A stretch of DNA of 64,000 bases from Symsagittifera roscoffensis (lineage: Eukaryota; Xenacoelomorpha; Acoela; Convolutidae), in the NCBI RefSeq assembly GCF_963678635.1, contig NC_087069.1:19506660-19570659 (forward strand), read 5' to 3'. The translations under genes were made by a program, and so were the position numbers. How positions within the stretch are numbered: the stretch's first letter is position 1; each line of letters starts with the position of its first letter. The notes under the pieces are model-generated. The model saw nothing but the letters and a program-made list of their open reading frames with translations. It was not told the origin of the DNA and did no database searches. Of this stretch, positions 32,680-43,508 are shown piece by piece.

Positions 32680-33423
32680 TATATATGAGTTTCCTTCTGA
32701 GGATGGTGATCCTTTTGTATTCTAGGATATCTGTGTTTTCGTTGATAGAGATGTTGTTAAATTTTCTGAAATATCTAAGAGGGTTTTGTTTTCTAATTTG
32801 GTGGTTTCGGCTTTAAGTGGCTTGGTTTTACATTTGTGCCAAGATTTCAATTTCGCAATGACTGGGTCAAGGTTTTGATGTTTTTGCAACATTTCGAGTG
32901 TTTTTTTTTTCTGTTATTGGGAGAAAAATGTTTTCAATTTCCACTTTTGATAGACGTATTGTATCTAGTTGGTCATGAAGATTAAAAACATGGTTGATTG
33001 TATATTTTGAATCATTATTTGGTGGGCCTGATAAATTTATAGTATCAGTGAGATTTTCTTTTCGTTTTAAAGAGAATAGCTCTTTTTTATATAGTTGTTT
33101 TTTATTCATGAAAAGTATGGTATCGGTTTGAATGTAGATTTTCCTAGTAAATCTACTTCGTAGTGTTTGTTTTGACAATCAAGATATAGTGGAAAATGTT
33201 GTAGATTGTTTATTTGGGATTGGTCTATATCAGTTTTTACTGCATATTTGCATTGTAATCTTGGTGATGTTTCATCTTTTGGAAGGAAAAATTTTAAAAT
33301 TTGTGGTACTTCAACTGTTGTTTTTCGTGTTAATGATTCATGTGGTGTATTTCTACTGCGAGTATCGGGTAGTGCGAGGTTTTTTTCTGCTGTCCAAATT
33401 ATATGTAAGTTAGGAAACTTCAT
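32680..33423 (-). pseudogene. RNase H to integrase connection, broken
   Basis: Two overlapping frames (32867-33178 and 33106-33423). The second reads FPNLHIIWTAEKNLALPDTR, then QCKYAVKTDIDQSQINN, typical of the region after RNase H in gypsy polyproteins, where LPDxLSR is replaced by LPDTRSR. The first is Lys/Asn-rich (LKRKENLTDTINLSGPP). No catalytic motif here. Confidence 0.55.
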
Positions 33424-33629
33424 TAAAATTAGTTGAAATCTATAAAATCTATATTTGGGTTTGATTTTTGTGTAAAGAGAAACATTATTGGTTTATGTTC
33501 TGTAAATAAAACTGTTGCTGTAAATAAAACTGTTGGATCTTTAGTTCCAAGTATTAAAAATTCATATTCTGTAAGTGTATATATTATGGCTGTGCATTCT
33601 TTCATAAGGGTAGAGAGTCTAAGCTCAGC

Positions 33630-33923
33630 TTATGTGAATATCCTAGAATTTGCGGAAATGAGGTTCATTTTGTTCGTTCCATTGTGAGATTGTAATAATA
33701 CTGCGCCGATGCCAAAATTTGAGGCGTCGCACATGGCATAAAATGGTTGATCGGGATCCGGAATAGTGTTTGATAATTGTTCTGTGAGAAGAGTTTTTGT
33801 CTCTTCAAATCGTTTTTGATGTTCTGTTGTCCATTGAAAATTGTTCTGCTGTCTATGGATGTTGTAAAACAGTCTTAAGTATAACTGCATTTTGTATACG
33901 TATTTACTCAAGAAGTTTAACAT
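33630..33923 (-). pseudogene. RNase H N-terminal domain fragment
   Basis: The frame reads QQNNFQWTTEHQKRFEETK, then FYAMCDASNFGIGAVLLQSH. The F/W-xW-x4-xQ-xxFxxxK block followed by xxDASxxGIGAVLxQ is the canonical junction of RT thumb and gypsy RNase H, with the first catalytic Asp in CDAS. The frame ends in a divergent tail. Degrades the RNA strand during reverse transcription in live relatives. Confidence 0.85.
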
Positions 33924-34002
33924 TCCAAAAAAATCTGGTATTTTCTTCCTATTTGAGGGTGGTTAGAGTTTTTGGATTGCATTTATGCGAGTTTTTAATG
34001 GA

Positions 34003-34520
34003 ATTATAGTGTTTCTGTCTGTAATATTCCCAAGGAATTTAACTCCCAATATTCCCAAGGAACATGTTTTTTTGTAGTAATATTTGATGATATTTTTCTA
34101 AGACAATAAACATTTCGTCTTTCGTTTGTGATTGCATAAAAACATCGTCTAGATATGTGATTGCATTTTTATTGAGTGTTAGTGGTTTGAAAATTTAACT
34201 CATAAATGCTGAAAATTTTGATTATGTGCACTATTCATATCTGCTGTTGTGTAGTATTTACCGTTTATTTTTGTGAGGAATTACTTGGATTGGTTCGATA
34301 GGCCAATTTCTTTTAGATTTATGACTTAGTGAATTGAGGTATCTTGCATGTAGAACAATTTTTGATGATTCTCCTTTTGCTAAAGTGATAACGGGGTTTA
34401 TGAATGTGTTACCTTTTGGCTGTTCTTCTTTATTTACTGGAAAGATGATTTCATACTGTTCTAGTATTTCAAGTAATCGGTTGACTTTGTGTTGCAAGTG
34501 AAATGGGAATTTACTTGCTC
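34003..34520 (-). pseudogene. Reverse transcriptase fragment with YLDD
   Basis: Frame 34258-34497 contains INPVITLAKGESSKIVLHAR, the RT finger region (usually K-x-R-xVxDxRxLN; here HARYLNS). Downstream on the minus strand, 34144-34155 encodes YLDD within ITYLDDVFMQS, the catalytic motif C. Several frameshifts and probable deletions separate them: the motif A and B region between 34160 and 34250 is too short. Confidence 0.8.
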
Positions 34521-34702
34521 TTTCTTTTTTGAAAAATAAACTGCATCATGTTTTAGGGGTAAATGTACTGGTGATTTTAATTTTCCAACATCAATTTTAG
34601 ATGTTGTGTAATTTTTTGGGTATTTTAATAATAAGTCGGCTAATTGTTCGAAATATTCTTGTGTTATCTGAAAGTGTTGAAAGTTTACATTGTTGAGAAT
34701 TT

Positions 34703-35140
34703 TTATTGTTCTTCCGTGTATTTTGATATCTGAAATAGTGGTTTAAAATAGGGTCTTTTTGTGAAATAATCTGTTGTGCATTTTTCATTACTTAATATAT
34801 TGTTAATTGACAATTGTTCGTCAAGGACTTTTGTTTGACATATATCTAATAGTTGTAATATATTATTTACTGTATACGCTATTTCTTTTGTGGGAGAAAT
34901 TGTTGCGTTAGTTTCACAATAACCTATGAGTCCTAGAGATAGGGTTATTTTATATGGAGAATTGTTATAGATGTGTAAATAAATCATATCGGAGTTTGAG
35001 TCCTTCAGGTATTTGATAGATGAAACTGTTACTCGGAAGAATTTATAAATTGGACTGAATTCAAGATCAAAAATAAAGAAATGTTGTATATTTTGTTCCT
35101 TATCATATTGATGAACTTGTTTGATTGAGAATTTATACAC
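34703..35140 (-). pseudogene. Protease-RT linker of the gypsy element
   Basis: A 145-residue frame between the DSGA protease site and the RT fingers, with FRVTVSSIKYLKDSNSDM and ITLSLGLIGYCETNATIS. The short hydrophobic strand leading to LGLIGYCE resembles the usual spacer before gypsy RT (…GxIGxxE). Not an enzyme by itself. Confidence 0.5.
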
Positions 35141-35499
35141 AATTCCTGATAGTGGTTTCAGATGTTACCGTTCCTGATTCTATATGGGGTAAAATTGATG
35201 GTTGTTTGTTTCTTCTTTGAAAAAATGTCAAACCTGTGTTTTTCATTCTTGTGTATTTATCTTTTATATGATTTCTACTTTTTAAGATATTTATTATTGG
35301 TATATATTTAGTAATAAAGTTTTTCCAATGATATTCTGTTTTATATCAGTGATATGCAAGGTTTGTTTGAATGGTTTGCTCATGAGTTTGTTTTGTTCCA
35401 TTCTTCGAGTGGGAACAAGGAAAAGTTGGATTTTTCCATAACTTGTTAAGGTTGATCCTTGTGCGGTTGCTAGTCTGCTTGTTGTTTTGAAGGGTATTA

Positions 35500-35887
35500 G
35501 TTTGGGTTTAGAATTTGTGTTTCATTCCAAGTGGGAGTGTTGATAATGTTTGATTCTGCTCCGGAATCTATTAACAAATCATTTTCAAGGTCTGGTGTTT
35601 GCAATTGTTTGGATTTTGGACTTTCTAAAAGAAGTGGGATTGTCCATATTTTTCTTTTTCTGTAGTTCTTTAGGTATGTTTTGATAGATGTTATTTGTGC
35701 TTGAGCATTCTGTGGGTTTTTCTTCTGTTATTTCTTCTGCTATTTTTTCTATTTTTTTCTTTGTTGTGTTATTTGATATTGGTCTTGTATAATAATTTAA
35801 AAGAAATTGATCATTTCTTTGATAGATGTGAGAATATATTGGTTTTTCGTATAAAATAGGTTCATAGTCATTTTCAACATTTATCAT
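35500..35887 (-). pseudogene. Retropepsin active-site fragment (DSGA)
   Basis: The codons at 35557-35568 read D-S-G-A within NDLLIDSGAESNIINTP, the catalytic loop of a retroviral-type aspartic protease. The upstream open frame (35585-35887, IEKIAEEITEEKPTEC) is Lys/Glu-rich and ends in a different frame, so a frameshift lies just before the active site. Processes Gag-Pol in functional relatives. Confidence 0.8.
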
Positions 35888-35949
35888 GTTAATTGAAATT
35901 GTGTTTTCTGTGTCACTTTCGTTATCTGTGGATTCGCAACTGATATAAT

Positions 35950-36560
35950 TTAATTACAATTCTGTGCTTTCGTTGTTATCAATACCAGGGGGGTCTGTTT
36001 GAGTTTCCTCAGTATATTGTACCTGATTTATTTGTCTTTGATGTTTAAGTGCACTACTATATTTTTGTTGTGAGTTTTGATAACGTGTGTTATTCCTATA
36101 TGGTGACCGAGAGTAGTTTCTTCGTGTATTGTTATAACTTGATTTTCTGTTCTGTGAGTTATCGCGTGATCTATTTTGATAATTGTTATATATTGATCTG
36201 TTATTAGAATAGTCGCGTGATCGATTATTTTGATATCTAGGGTTTTGATTGTTTGAATAGTTTCTATTCCTATCGTTGAAATACTTTCTATATCGATTGT
36301 ATGAAGAGTTTCTATATCGATTATTTCAATAATTTCTATTTCTAGAATGGGAACTGGCATCAAACGAAATTTCAGGTTGGTTTGAATTTGATCTTCGAAA
36401 TAGTCATGTCGATATCGACTATTTCGACTATGTGATCGACTAAATCTGTTTTGTGAGAAATTTCGTGAAGTTCTTTGGTACGGTGATTGTCCTCTAAAAA
36501 TCGTATTATAGGGTGATTATTGTCTAGAGTAACTGGAGTTATTTGGAAGTGGTTTTTTCT
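35950..36560 (-). pseudogene. Arg/Asn/Ser/Tyr-rich nucleocapsid tail
   Basis: Minus-strand translation is dominated by R-Y-R-N, S-R-D-Y and N-N-R-S repeats (for example NNRSRDYSNNRS near 36200). The competing Ile/Thr-rich 111-residue frame (36028-36363) is the out-of-frame shadow of the same repeat. Basic low-complexity tails after zinc knuckles bind RNA. Internal repetition has probably expanded and contracted. Confidence 0.6.
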
Positions 36561-36683
36561 GAACTATTTTTACTATGAATGTTTTTGTTGAGTAAATTCT
36601 GATCTTTCTCATGTATTGATGAAGTGATTTGCTAAGTTCTCTATCTTTTTGTGGTCTATTTTGGTTATCTTGTTGTTTTGTCT

Positions 36684-36725
36684 GCATTCAGCAATGCTGT
36701 GTTCGTATCGTCGACAACAATTACA
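36684..36725 (-). pseudogene. Intact CCHC zinc knuckle of Gag
   Basis: The 14 codons read C-N-C-C-R-R-Y-E-H-S-I-A-E-C, a perfect C-x2-C-x4-H-x4-C knuckle using Cys 1, 4, His 9, Cys 14. It lies between the capsid piece and the basic tail, as expected for Gag. Too short for ORF calls. The surrounding frame is broken. Confidence 0.85.
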
Positions 36726-37015
36726 TCATTTTTTGAATGATGGTTTGCCTTTGAGTAAGGATGTGATGCTCTCTTTTTTATCGCTATTTTTTGCAATTGA
36801 GGTGTTTGAGTCATCATTAGGATTTCCGTCATCTTTGTATTTTTATAATCATGAGTATTGAGTGAGTATGCTTTTCGGACTAGTGTTTCTATTCTTACTG
36901 CAAGTTATTTTATTGTTTCATTTGATAGTCTAAGAATTTCATTGCATAAAACTCTTTGATGTTGTTTGTTTCTTCCTGAATCAAACATTTTTGAGAATTC
37001 TTGTGTAAATCTTTT

Positions 37016-37390
37016 CTAGTCTGATTTTATTTCTATAGGTATAACTGAAAACCATTTTTGGGCTGCGCTATCAAGTGTGGTTTGGATTAAAGCTGTGCGT
37101 CTATGTATCCAATTTTGATGAAGTGGCGTCGTTACTGGTTCAGGTCCTATATTTAAAATTAAATTTGCTGTGACTGCATTTAGAAAATCCTCTACAGAAC
37201 ATTCAGAATCTGGGCCTGTGATTACCATTAGTGGTTTATTGGATGTTATTGATGATCCACACATTAGATATGGATTCATAGTCATTTGTAGTGATTCTGC
37301 GACATGTGGCTTTTGTGAAAATTTTGTAAGTTGGCTTTTTGTTATTTCGTGTTGTTGTAAATAATATGGCAGTGGAATTTTATTATGCAT
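37016..37390 (-). pseudogene. Gag capsid fragment
   Basis: The frame includes DSECSVEDFLNAVTANLILN, HQNWIHRRTALIQTTLD and SAAQKWFSVIPIEIKSD. The helix with HRRTALIQTTLDxAAQKWF matches the plus-strand fragment at 53072-53340 nearly word for word, showing the two belong to one family. The W-F pair and following IPIxIKSD are the retrotransposon Gag core signature. It ends in a stop at 37016. Confidence 0.8.
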
Positions 37391-37721
37391 TTGAGTTGGT
37401 TGGTATGATTCTGTGTTAACTGGAGTTTGTTGTTGAAAATAATTGTTTTAAGATGTAGGGTTTGAAAATATCTGGTTGGTCAATACTGTAAGAACGAGGT
37501 CTTTGGCTTGAAAAAAAATCGCTGATGGTTTTGGTTATAGTCTTCTTCATCATCTGATGTAAGATAATTTAATGCATAATAATGAAGTTGATTTCTAGTG
37601 TGGTATTTATTTGTATCATTTTTTTTTGAAAAATAGGGTAATTTCTACTTTGTTTTTGTGAGGATCGTGGTTGATCATGAAAGTTCACTGAGTTCAAAAT
37701 TGGTTGTTGTATATTTTGACT

Positions 37722-38600
37722 TTATGAAAAGAAGGAGTTTTGAGTATTAGTTTTAGGTTTTGTTGTTTTTGGTCCATTTACATAGTTGTAATTATGTTCT
37801 GCAAAATTATTTCTATGTGATGTTTGTTGTTTGTATGATGGTTTTGTTACTGGTCGAAACGTTGGATAATCTATTTGCGTATCTTTTTGTGCAAGAGAAG
37901 GTTTTACTATTGATTGTATGATTGTTTGTTGTAGAGTTTGATTTTTTAATTTAGGAGTTGTAAAATTGGGTTGACTAGTTGAAATGCTTCGTTGTGCTTC
38001 TGTTGTTGTTATTGTTTCAAAAATTTCTTCGCTTACAAAATGTGATGGAATTTGTATATCTTGTTGTGTAAGATTTCTTGTTCCATTTAAGTTTTCATTA
38101 TTACTAAATGTAGAATTTAAACTATTATTTCCTGTTCTTTCAGGGAAGAATGAGTTATAGTTTAAAGGTGTTTCGTCAACTGTAAGTGGGTATACTCTAA
38201 CGTAATCTTTATTATTAGAGATAGTGCTAATAGCCTGAATTGATGTATCTGAGGGTATATTAATAAACAATTCATGAGACCATTCAGGGTCCCAAACATA
38301 ATCTGCTTCTTCTACTAGTACAATTTCGTCATCTGTATTTTGTGGTGAAAATTTTTTTCTTGCTTGTTCAATAAGATCAAGATTGTGACTAAAATCATCG
38401 ATTATGAATCATGCTACGATTTTTTTTTTGTAAATCAAGTCTAACATGTTGTGTTATTTCATTTTTGTTAAAACTTCTCGGATTGCATTTGAAAATTTTG
38501 AAAATTTTTGTATTTCCTGTCGTACAATTGTATATCGAGATGTTTGAGTTGGTGAATCCTCTTGAGGCTCATTCAATTCTATTTTAGATAAATAGCTATA
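37722..38600 (-). pseudogene. Gag N-terminal region
   Basis: Frame 37722-38270 is Asn/Thr/Gln/Pro-rich (NSTFSNNENLNGTRNL) and looks disordered. Further upstream, about 38500-38600, broken frames read SPTQTSRYTIVRQEIQKFS, matching SSPQTSRYATVRQEINLFS at 52100-52145 and SPPQTSRHATLRQEI at 47465-47510. This fixes the Gag start region in all three copies. Frameshifts throughout. Confidence 0.65.
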
Positions 38601-40684
38601 GATAAGTGAGAACAAATCATTTGGGATTATCAAGTTTGCTCTTTATGAGTTTTGGTGTTGTATGCTTTTGATGTATTGTATGGAAACTTTTGAAAAATCA
38701 ATATCTATATCATCAGTTTGAATAAGATATCTGTCATGAAATGCATTTGGTGATCTGATTTCTATTGTGTAGATTCCATATTGTGATGTGAGACTAGATA
38801 TATCTTTGAGATAGTGATCAAGAAGTTGTCTTTTGATTTTTACATAGGGAAATTCTTTTATGCACGGGCTTTCTCCTTTTTCGAATAAGTTTGCAATTAG
38901 ATTTTGACAAAATTGTGCCAGTCCTCGAGGTTCAGTTAATGGAGATGTTAAAAATGGAAGTACTGAAAATTCTGGTTATCTTCATTTCGAATCATTTTTG
39001 TGTTGTATTAATGTTATTGTGTAATTTTTAATGTTTTGTTATTGGTTGATATCAGTTGTACAAACGTATTGGTTTGTTTGTGTAGCAATTTTTTATTTTA
39101 CGTTGACTTTTTATTGATGCTGGTAACATGGTTTCTGAATCAGTGAAATATAGTTGGTCGTCATTTTGATGGTTTTGTTTAACGAGTATTTTTAATTGTG
39201 AAGTTCTTGTATTGCGGTGTTTTTTTATTCGGAGACTGCGTTTCTTTGTTTTGAAAATCTTTTTCTAAAGATTTGTTTTTGTTTGTTAATTTTTTTTCTT
39301 AGTGTCTATCTTTTTGTTCTTATATATCCTACTGATTGTCTGTGTGGTGTGATTACGAGGTTGTATTTGTCGTCGTTAATTAAACAATTGTGTATTATGA
39401 TTGTTTGTTTGTTTCATAAATTGTCTCTTGACATAAAGTTTAGGATGATGGACGCAATTTCTGTAATAGTGATTCTAATGCCTTAAACTCTATTTTCTTA
39501 CAATTTTTTGTGGTTAGCTCAATTTGGGTTGTATTTTTGGGTTGAAGAGAAAAGCTTATATCGATTCCGAAGAATGATTTGTACTTTCTCGTGACTAATT
39601 CTAAGCTAAGTTAGACCTACCTAATCTTATTTGGGGCTGTGATTTGTGATCAAGGGTTGGAGAATAGTAAATCGATCTACAAGGTTCAGGTATAATTAGA
39701 ACGCAAGTAGTTCGTTTGATACTATTTTATGACCTACTAAGTTCGAGTGTTTTAGCCTGCGTCATCTAAGAAAGGGATCAATGAAGGATGAGTAACCGAA
39801 GTTCTTCACTGTTTATCTTAATTAAAATGGTTAGTTTTTTGAAAAATTTCTGTTAGTTGTTGGTCGTTGATAAGGGTTGGGTAGTGAATCGACGTTTGAG
39901 GTCGTTATATACAAATTAAATTGGGAGGGGGAGAACAAAATTGTTCTGTTTGATCAAAGGATAGGCCTTGATGATCCGAGATTTAGATATTTAGAAATTT
40001 AAAAATTGAAATATAGTTTAATTTAAAGATTCAAGGAAAGCTTTGATGATCTGTTATTTGAATGAAATATATTTAAGTGAAAGCAAGGATAAGCCTTGAT
40101 AGTTTAAAATTATAGGGTTAAGGTTAAGTTTTAGTTATGATGATTGTTAGTTTTTGAAATTCGCTGTTATGTTTTAGGTGATGAAGCTGGGATGATGAGA
40201 TGATTTATATATTTTAACAATTTATGATTTATACTAACTAATTTTTGTGTTTTTAGATTCAATAAAAAAATTTTCAAGATGTTACTTAATTAACAGCTGA
40301 TTTAAGGAAAAGGACAAGTGTTGTTTTTATCAGTCGTTATTGTACAATTAATAGGTTTAGCGCCATGGAAGGTTATTGAAGATGATTCATCAAGTATTAT
40401 GTCAGTAAATGAAAATTGAAATTTACTGCTGGTACTATCCTAAATACAAAAGTTTGATCTCGTTTTTGTCGTACTATCATGAAATCAAATGGTAGATTTC
40501 TTCACAATCGTATGTCGTCTCTTGTTCGACGTGTTCTTCCAATACCGCGTAGTTCTCGTTTTGTTCGGAATATTGGATCTGATCTATTGAAACGTAGAGA
40601 CATATATATTAGGTTTTTGCCATACAACATTTTCGAAATGTTGTATTTGTCTAATTCTAGATTAGTTAAGGTCTGTTCGAGACT
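38601..40684 (-). other. Leader (5' untranslated) region of the gypsy element
   Basis: No reliable frame. Sequence near 39660-39720 (CTACAAGGTTCAGGTATAAT) is the reverse complement of AATTATACCTGAACCTTG at about 46358 and 50482, so this leader is shared with the plus-strand copies. ORFs such as 39217-39486 (Leu/Phe-rich) and 40479-40703 lie on the opposite strand and are not credited. Confidence 0.6.
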
Positions 40685-41060
40685 TTTTGGTCGCACCAGA
40701 TGAGTTATCTATGGATTACTATACTCATAGAGTAATATCAGATAAAGTACACCGTCTGCTCGTCACGCTATCTTATTTTCAGCCGGATAGATCCGTGCAA
40801 CTTCTTAGTCTAATACCGATCTTAATCTTACTCTTATATATCCTAGTCTCAATAGATCAAGTGTACACCGGTTTGCGCAAGTTTATTCCAGAATGAGAAC
40901 AACTGTATTCTAAGTTTAATTCAAATTGTTCTGGTGTTGAAACTACAAGTAGTTTCAACACTTTACAAATAAATAGGTTGTTAGTTTGATGGAGTATGAT
41001 TGGTTAGTCTTTAATATTTTATAGCGATAAAATATCTTAAAAATAACCAATGATAAATAC
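40685..41060 (-). repeat. LTR-like block of the gypsy element
   Basis: The minus-strand sequence matches 57575-58000 on the plus strand: TGGTGCGACCA, GACGGTGTAC next to TTATCTGA, AGACTAAGAAGTTGCA, TAAGATTAAGATTGG-like, CTATTGAGACTAGGA, CACCAGAACAATTT and ACTAACCAATCATA, in the same order. A second, inverted copy 17 kb away fits an LTR of one family. The exact ends (TG...CA) were not resolved. Confidence 0.65.
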
Positions 41061-41110
41061 CAGTTTAAATCTGGTTCCAGATTGCACATGGTTATAACTG
41101 GGTGACTGAC

Positions 41111-42124
41111 TCATGCTAGTTTTGTGACAACTGAATGACAAGATCAAAATTAAAGAAATGGCACAATAGCAGGTGCAGAAAACAGTAGAAGAGAGCATAT
41201 TTTTATTTGATTTAATACTCCTTTAATGAAACATTGATTTATAGCGAGCGATTTATGGAAAACCATGGCTGTTAAACTAGTTCTGTGAAAGCAAAAGATT
41301 GCTCGAAGATTGGTTTGATGGCCAAATCGATTAAGAATCGGAAGTACAATTAATAAGTTTTCAGTTCAAAACTTTCATCTAATTTATTTGAAGCGGGAAT
41401 TCAAAAAAAGCAGGAAATTTTTTATTAAAAAGTTTGGGAAAATTTAAATCAATTTCCAAGCTCAACTGACTTTGGTCTATTTGAAAACTGATTAGATTGT
41501 AGCTGTGGTTTTATTCATCGTCAATTTTTTTATATTATAGACAGAATATTTTAGTGTAAATCCAAAGCCTCCTTGTGTTAAGGTAACTAGACTTTTAATA
41601 GGCTTTTCTCCAACCCTCAATCCCCCTTCCAGACATATTGCATTTTTGTTGTCAAAAAGTTTATGCATTTCAGTATTGCTATATTTGTGATTGTTTATTG
41701 AAAGGTATATTAATAACGGTATGCTCAGATTGGCTGGTCTATCTACCGCAATGCAAACTTTCGGGTGATTTCCATTATAATCCCTTCCAGCATAACAAAA
41801 AAAATCAGTCCCCTCACCACGTAGAGATTTTCGCGTTTTTGGGTTCTTTTATTTAATGCGAGCTGTATTTGAAAAGACTTGAATTCCAATAATAAAATCA
41901 CAGTGAAAGGGGCTCTTAAACTGTACTTATACCTAGATGTCAGGTCTTATATCGATTAACAAGAACAAATTGCTGGTTTACGCTTTGAACCAGAAGCCTA
42001 TCTGGGCATTTTTTGTATAATTTTCCGAAAAATTTGTCATTAATAGATTAATTTGCCGTTATAATGCGATGTTTGATTTTTTACACTTTCTACCAAAAAC
42101 ACCGAATTTTTTGTAAAATCTGTG
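41111..42124. other. Intergenic, likely upstream region of the small secreted protein gene
   Basis: AT-rich, with no frame showing a domain. The 72-residue Cys-containing frame at 41638-41856 has no signal peptide or homology that I recognise and reads like chance. No TATA or other promoter element could be picked with confidence. Confidence 0.5.
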
Positions 42125-42131
42125 TTTTCAG
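42125..42131 (+). promoter_or_regulatory. Splice acceptor directly before the ATG (possible trans-splice site)
   Basis: TTTTCAG ends at 42131 and the start codon follows immediately at 42132, preceded by a T-rich tract. TTTTCAG is the nematode consensus acceptor. An acceptor abutting the ATG is what spliced-leader addition produces, although a 5' UTR cis-intron is equally possible from sequence alone. Confidence 0.6.
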
Positions 42132-42987
42132 ATGAAGACTTCTTTGATTGCTTCTGTAGTCTTGCTTGTACTAACTCTGTCAACAACAGTGAATGCTGGG
42201 CAATTCTGTAATGGCGACCACCAATGTTGGCCACATGAAAGGTTGGTGTCAACTCCATTCTTCATTTAAAAAAGTTATTGTTGAGCTCCGAGGGTTTTCC
42301 CGTTATAGCAACCGCCCTCACAACAAGTTACAGACATCACAGGCTCTTTTTCTCAACCCCCCCCCCCCGACCACCTGCAAAGTTTTTTAACCAAGTTGCT
42401 TGAGGAAAAAAACCAGACCGCAAATTAAAAAAGATTTGCAGGGGGCTTAATTTTTTGTTACTACGCTGGGAGGCTATAATGGTAAAGGCACAAAGTCTGA
42501 ATTCGGCTGATGACAATTATTAATTTGGGAACTAAATTTGGGAAAAATTTGGGAACTAAACTGCAATAACAAGCTCTTGAATCATGTGCAATCTTGGGGC
42601 AAAAAAAATTTAAAAGTAAAGTCAGACTTACAAAAAAAATGTTTTTGTTCTGGGAAATTTTCTTAGAGACGCTGTTTCATAGCTAGATATTTTATAGCTA
42701 GTCAAGGTTGACCATCTTTAAATTACTTTGAAAATCGGTAGAAACAACGCTTTTGTTTTAAATTTTAAACTAACCTTGAGTATCATTTTGGTCATACAGC
42801 CCTGATAATTAAACATTTCCTGAAGTTTTTAGGATTTTCAAACTTAAGATACTGTAATTGAGTTGGTTTATTCAGTTGTGACGGACACAAGTGCAAAACG
42901 GACGGTTCCCTTGTGTGCAATGCGGACGCAGACTGCGAGGTTTCTAGGCCCAAATGCAGATATGGAGTCTGTGTGAGAAAAGAGTAA
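42132..42987 (+). CDS. Two-exon small secreted Cys-rich protein
   Basis: Exon 1 is 42132-42241 (110 nt), intron 42242-42875 (634 nt, GTTGGT...TTCAG), exon 2 42876-42987 (112 nt). The joined frame is 222 nt, 73 residues plus TAA. The N-terminus MKTSLIASVVLLVLTLSTT is a clear signal peptide with likely cleavage after VNA, residue about 22. The mature part is about 50 residues with eight Cys. Exon 1 gives C-x5-C. Exon 2 reads SCDGHKCKTDGSLVC, NADADCEVSRPKC and RYGVCVRKE. Even Cys number in a short secreted protein predicts four disulfides. The C-x5-C-x6-C-x5-C end resembles EB-module or other small ecdysozoan extracellular repeats. No closer family recognised. The correct splice phase, signal peptide and stop together make chance unlikely. 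Flanked by retroelements on both sides. Confidence 0.85.
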
Positions 42988-43508
42988 AAAGACGGAGATT
43001 AATTCATACTTTTACTAAGATAATTTGTTTTACTTCTACTTTCAGTTAATTTAACTTGTTTCTGGGTATTTTTTCCATAAATCGTTAAAAATTACTACTG
43101 AGAATAGCACGAAACGGCGGGGTTTGTTTTGAAACTACAAGCACGAAACGCATAGTCCCAAATACATAGTGTATAAAATGTTAGTCCTGTTTTTCTTGAA
43201 CAAGTTCATTATAAATTTGATGCATTATCTTGCAAAATTTTTCACTTTAATCCCCCAGCTAAAAATAGCCCCCTTCCATCCACGGTGAAAAAAATGTATA
43301 AATATCCATTCAAACAGAAAAACTTAAATTTAACGTAGTTATAGAGTCGATTTATCTGAAACATTTTGCCAGCAACAATCGATTCACATAATCTATTTCT
43401 GCATATCGTCAAAGTGCAATCTGAGTACAATAAAATTTGTATCAAATCTGTAGAGAATCTGTAGATAATCTTTACATATTTTGAAGATAACATGTACAGA
43501 ATCTGTAT
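42988..43508. other. Downstream region of the Cys-rich gene
   Basis: AT-rich 3' flank. No AATAAA close to the stop was found. TGTATAAAA and AGAATCTGTAGATAATC repeats near 43440-43510 lead into the duplicated block. The minus-strand 104-residue frame here shows no recognisable domain. Confidence 0.5.

Larger units (their letters stand above)
29640..41110 (-). mobile_element. Ty3/gypsy LTR retrotransposon, minus strand, decayed
   Basis: Reading right to left: LTR-like block (40.69-41.06 kb), untranslated leader (about 38.6-40.6 kb), Gag N-terminus, capsid, zinc knuckle, basic nucleocapsid tail, protease, reverse transcriptase, RNase H, integrase, then a 3' ORF. The order protease-RT-RNase H-integrase is that of Ty3/gypsy. 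Every domain is interrupted by frameshifts. No second LTR matching 40.7-41.06 kb was seen between 28 and 29.7 kb, so the 3' end is truncated or diverged. Its leader and Gag recur on the plus strand at 46-53 kb, and its LTR at 57.6 kb. Confidence 0.85.

Noticed and set aside
36028-36363. Ile/Thr-rich 111-residue minus-strand ORF
   Set aside because: Out-of-frame reading of the Arg/Asn/Ser/Tyr-rich nucleocapsid tail, where CGA/TAT-type codon repeats shift to ATC/ATA.
39217-39486. Phe/Leu-rich plus-strand ORF resembling a membrane protein
   Set aside because: AT-rich leader of the minus-strand gypsy element; hydrophobicity follows from T-rich codons, and no conserved copy exists at the matching positions of the duplicated leaders.
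40360-40380. TGGCGC on the minus strand as the gypsy primer-binding site
   Set aside because: LTR boundaries are unresolved and the match beyond six bases is poor; it also is not conserved in the plus-strand copies.
40479-40896. Two plus-strand ORFs near the LTR block
   Set aside because: They lie antisense in the LTR/leader of the minus-strand element and show no domain.
41638-41856. 72-residue ORF with several Cys upstream of the secreted-protein gene
   Set aside because: No signal peptide, no regular Cys spacing and no splice support.
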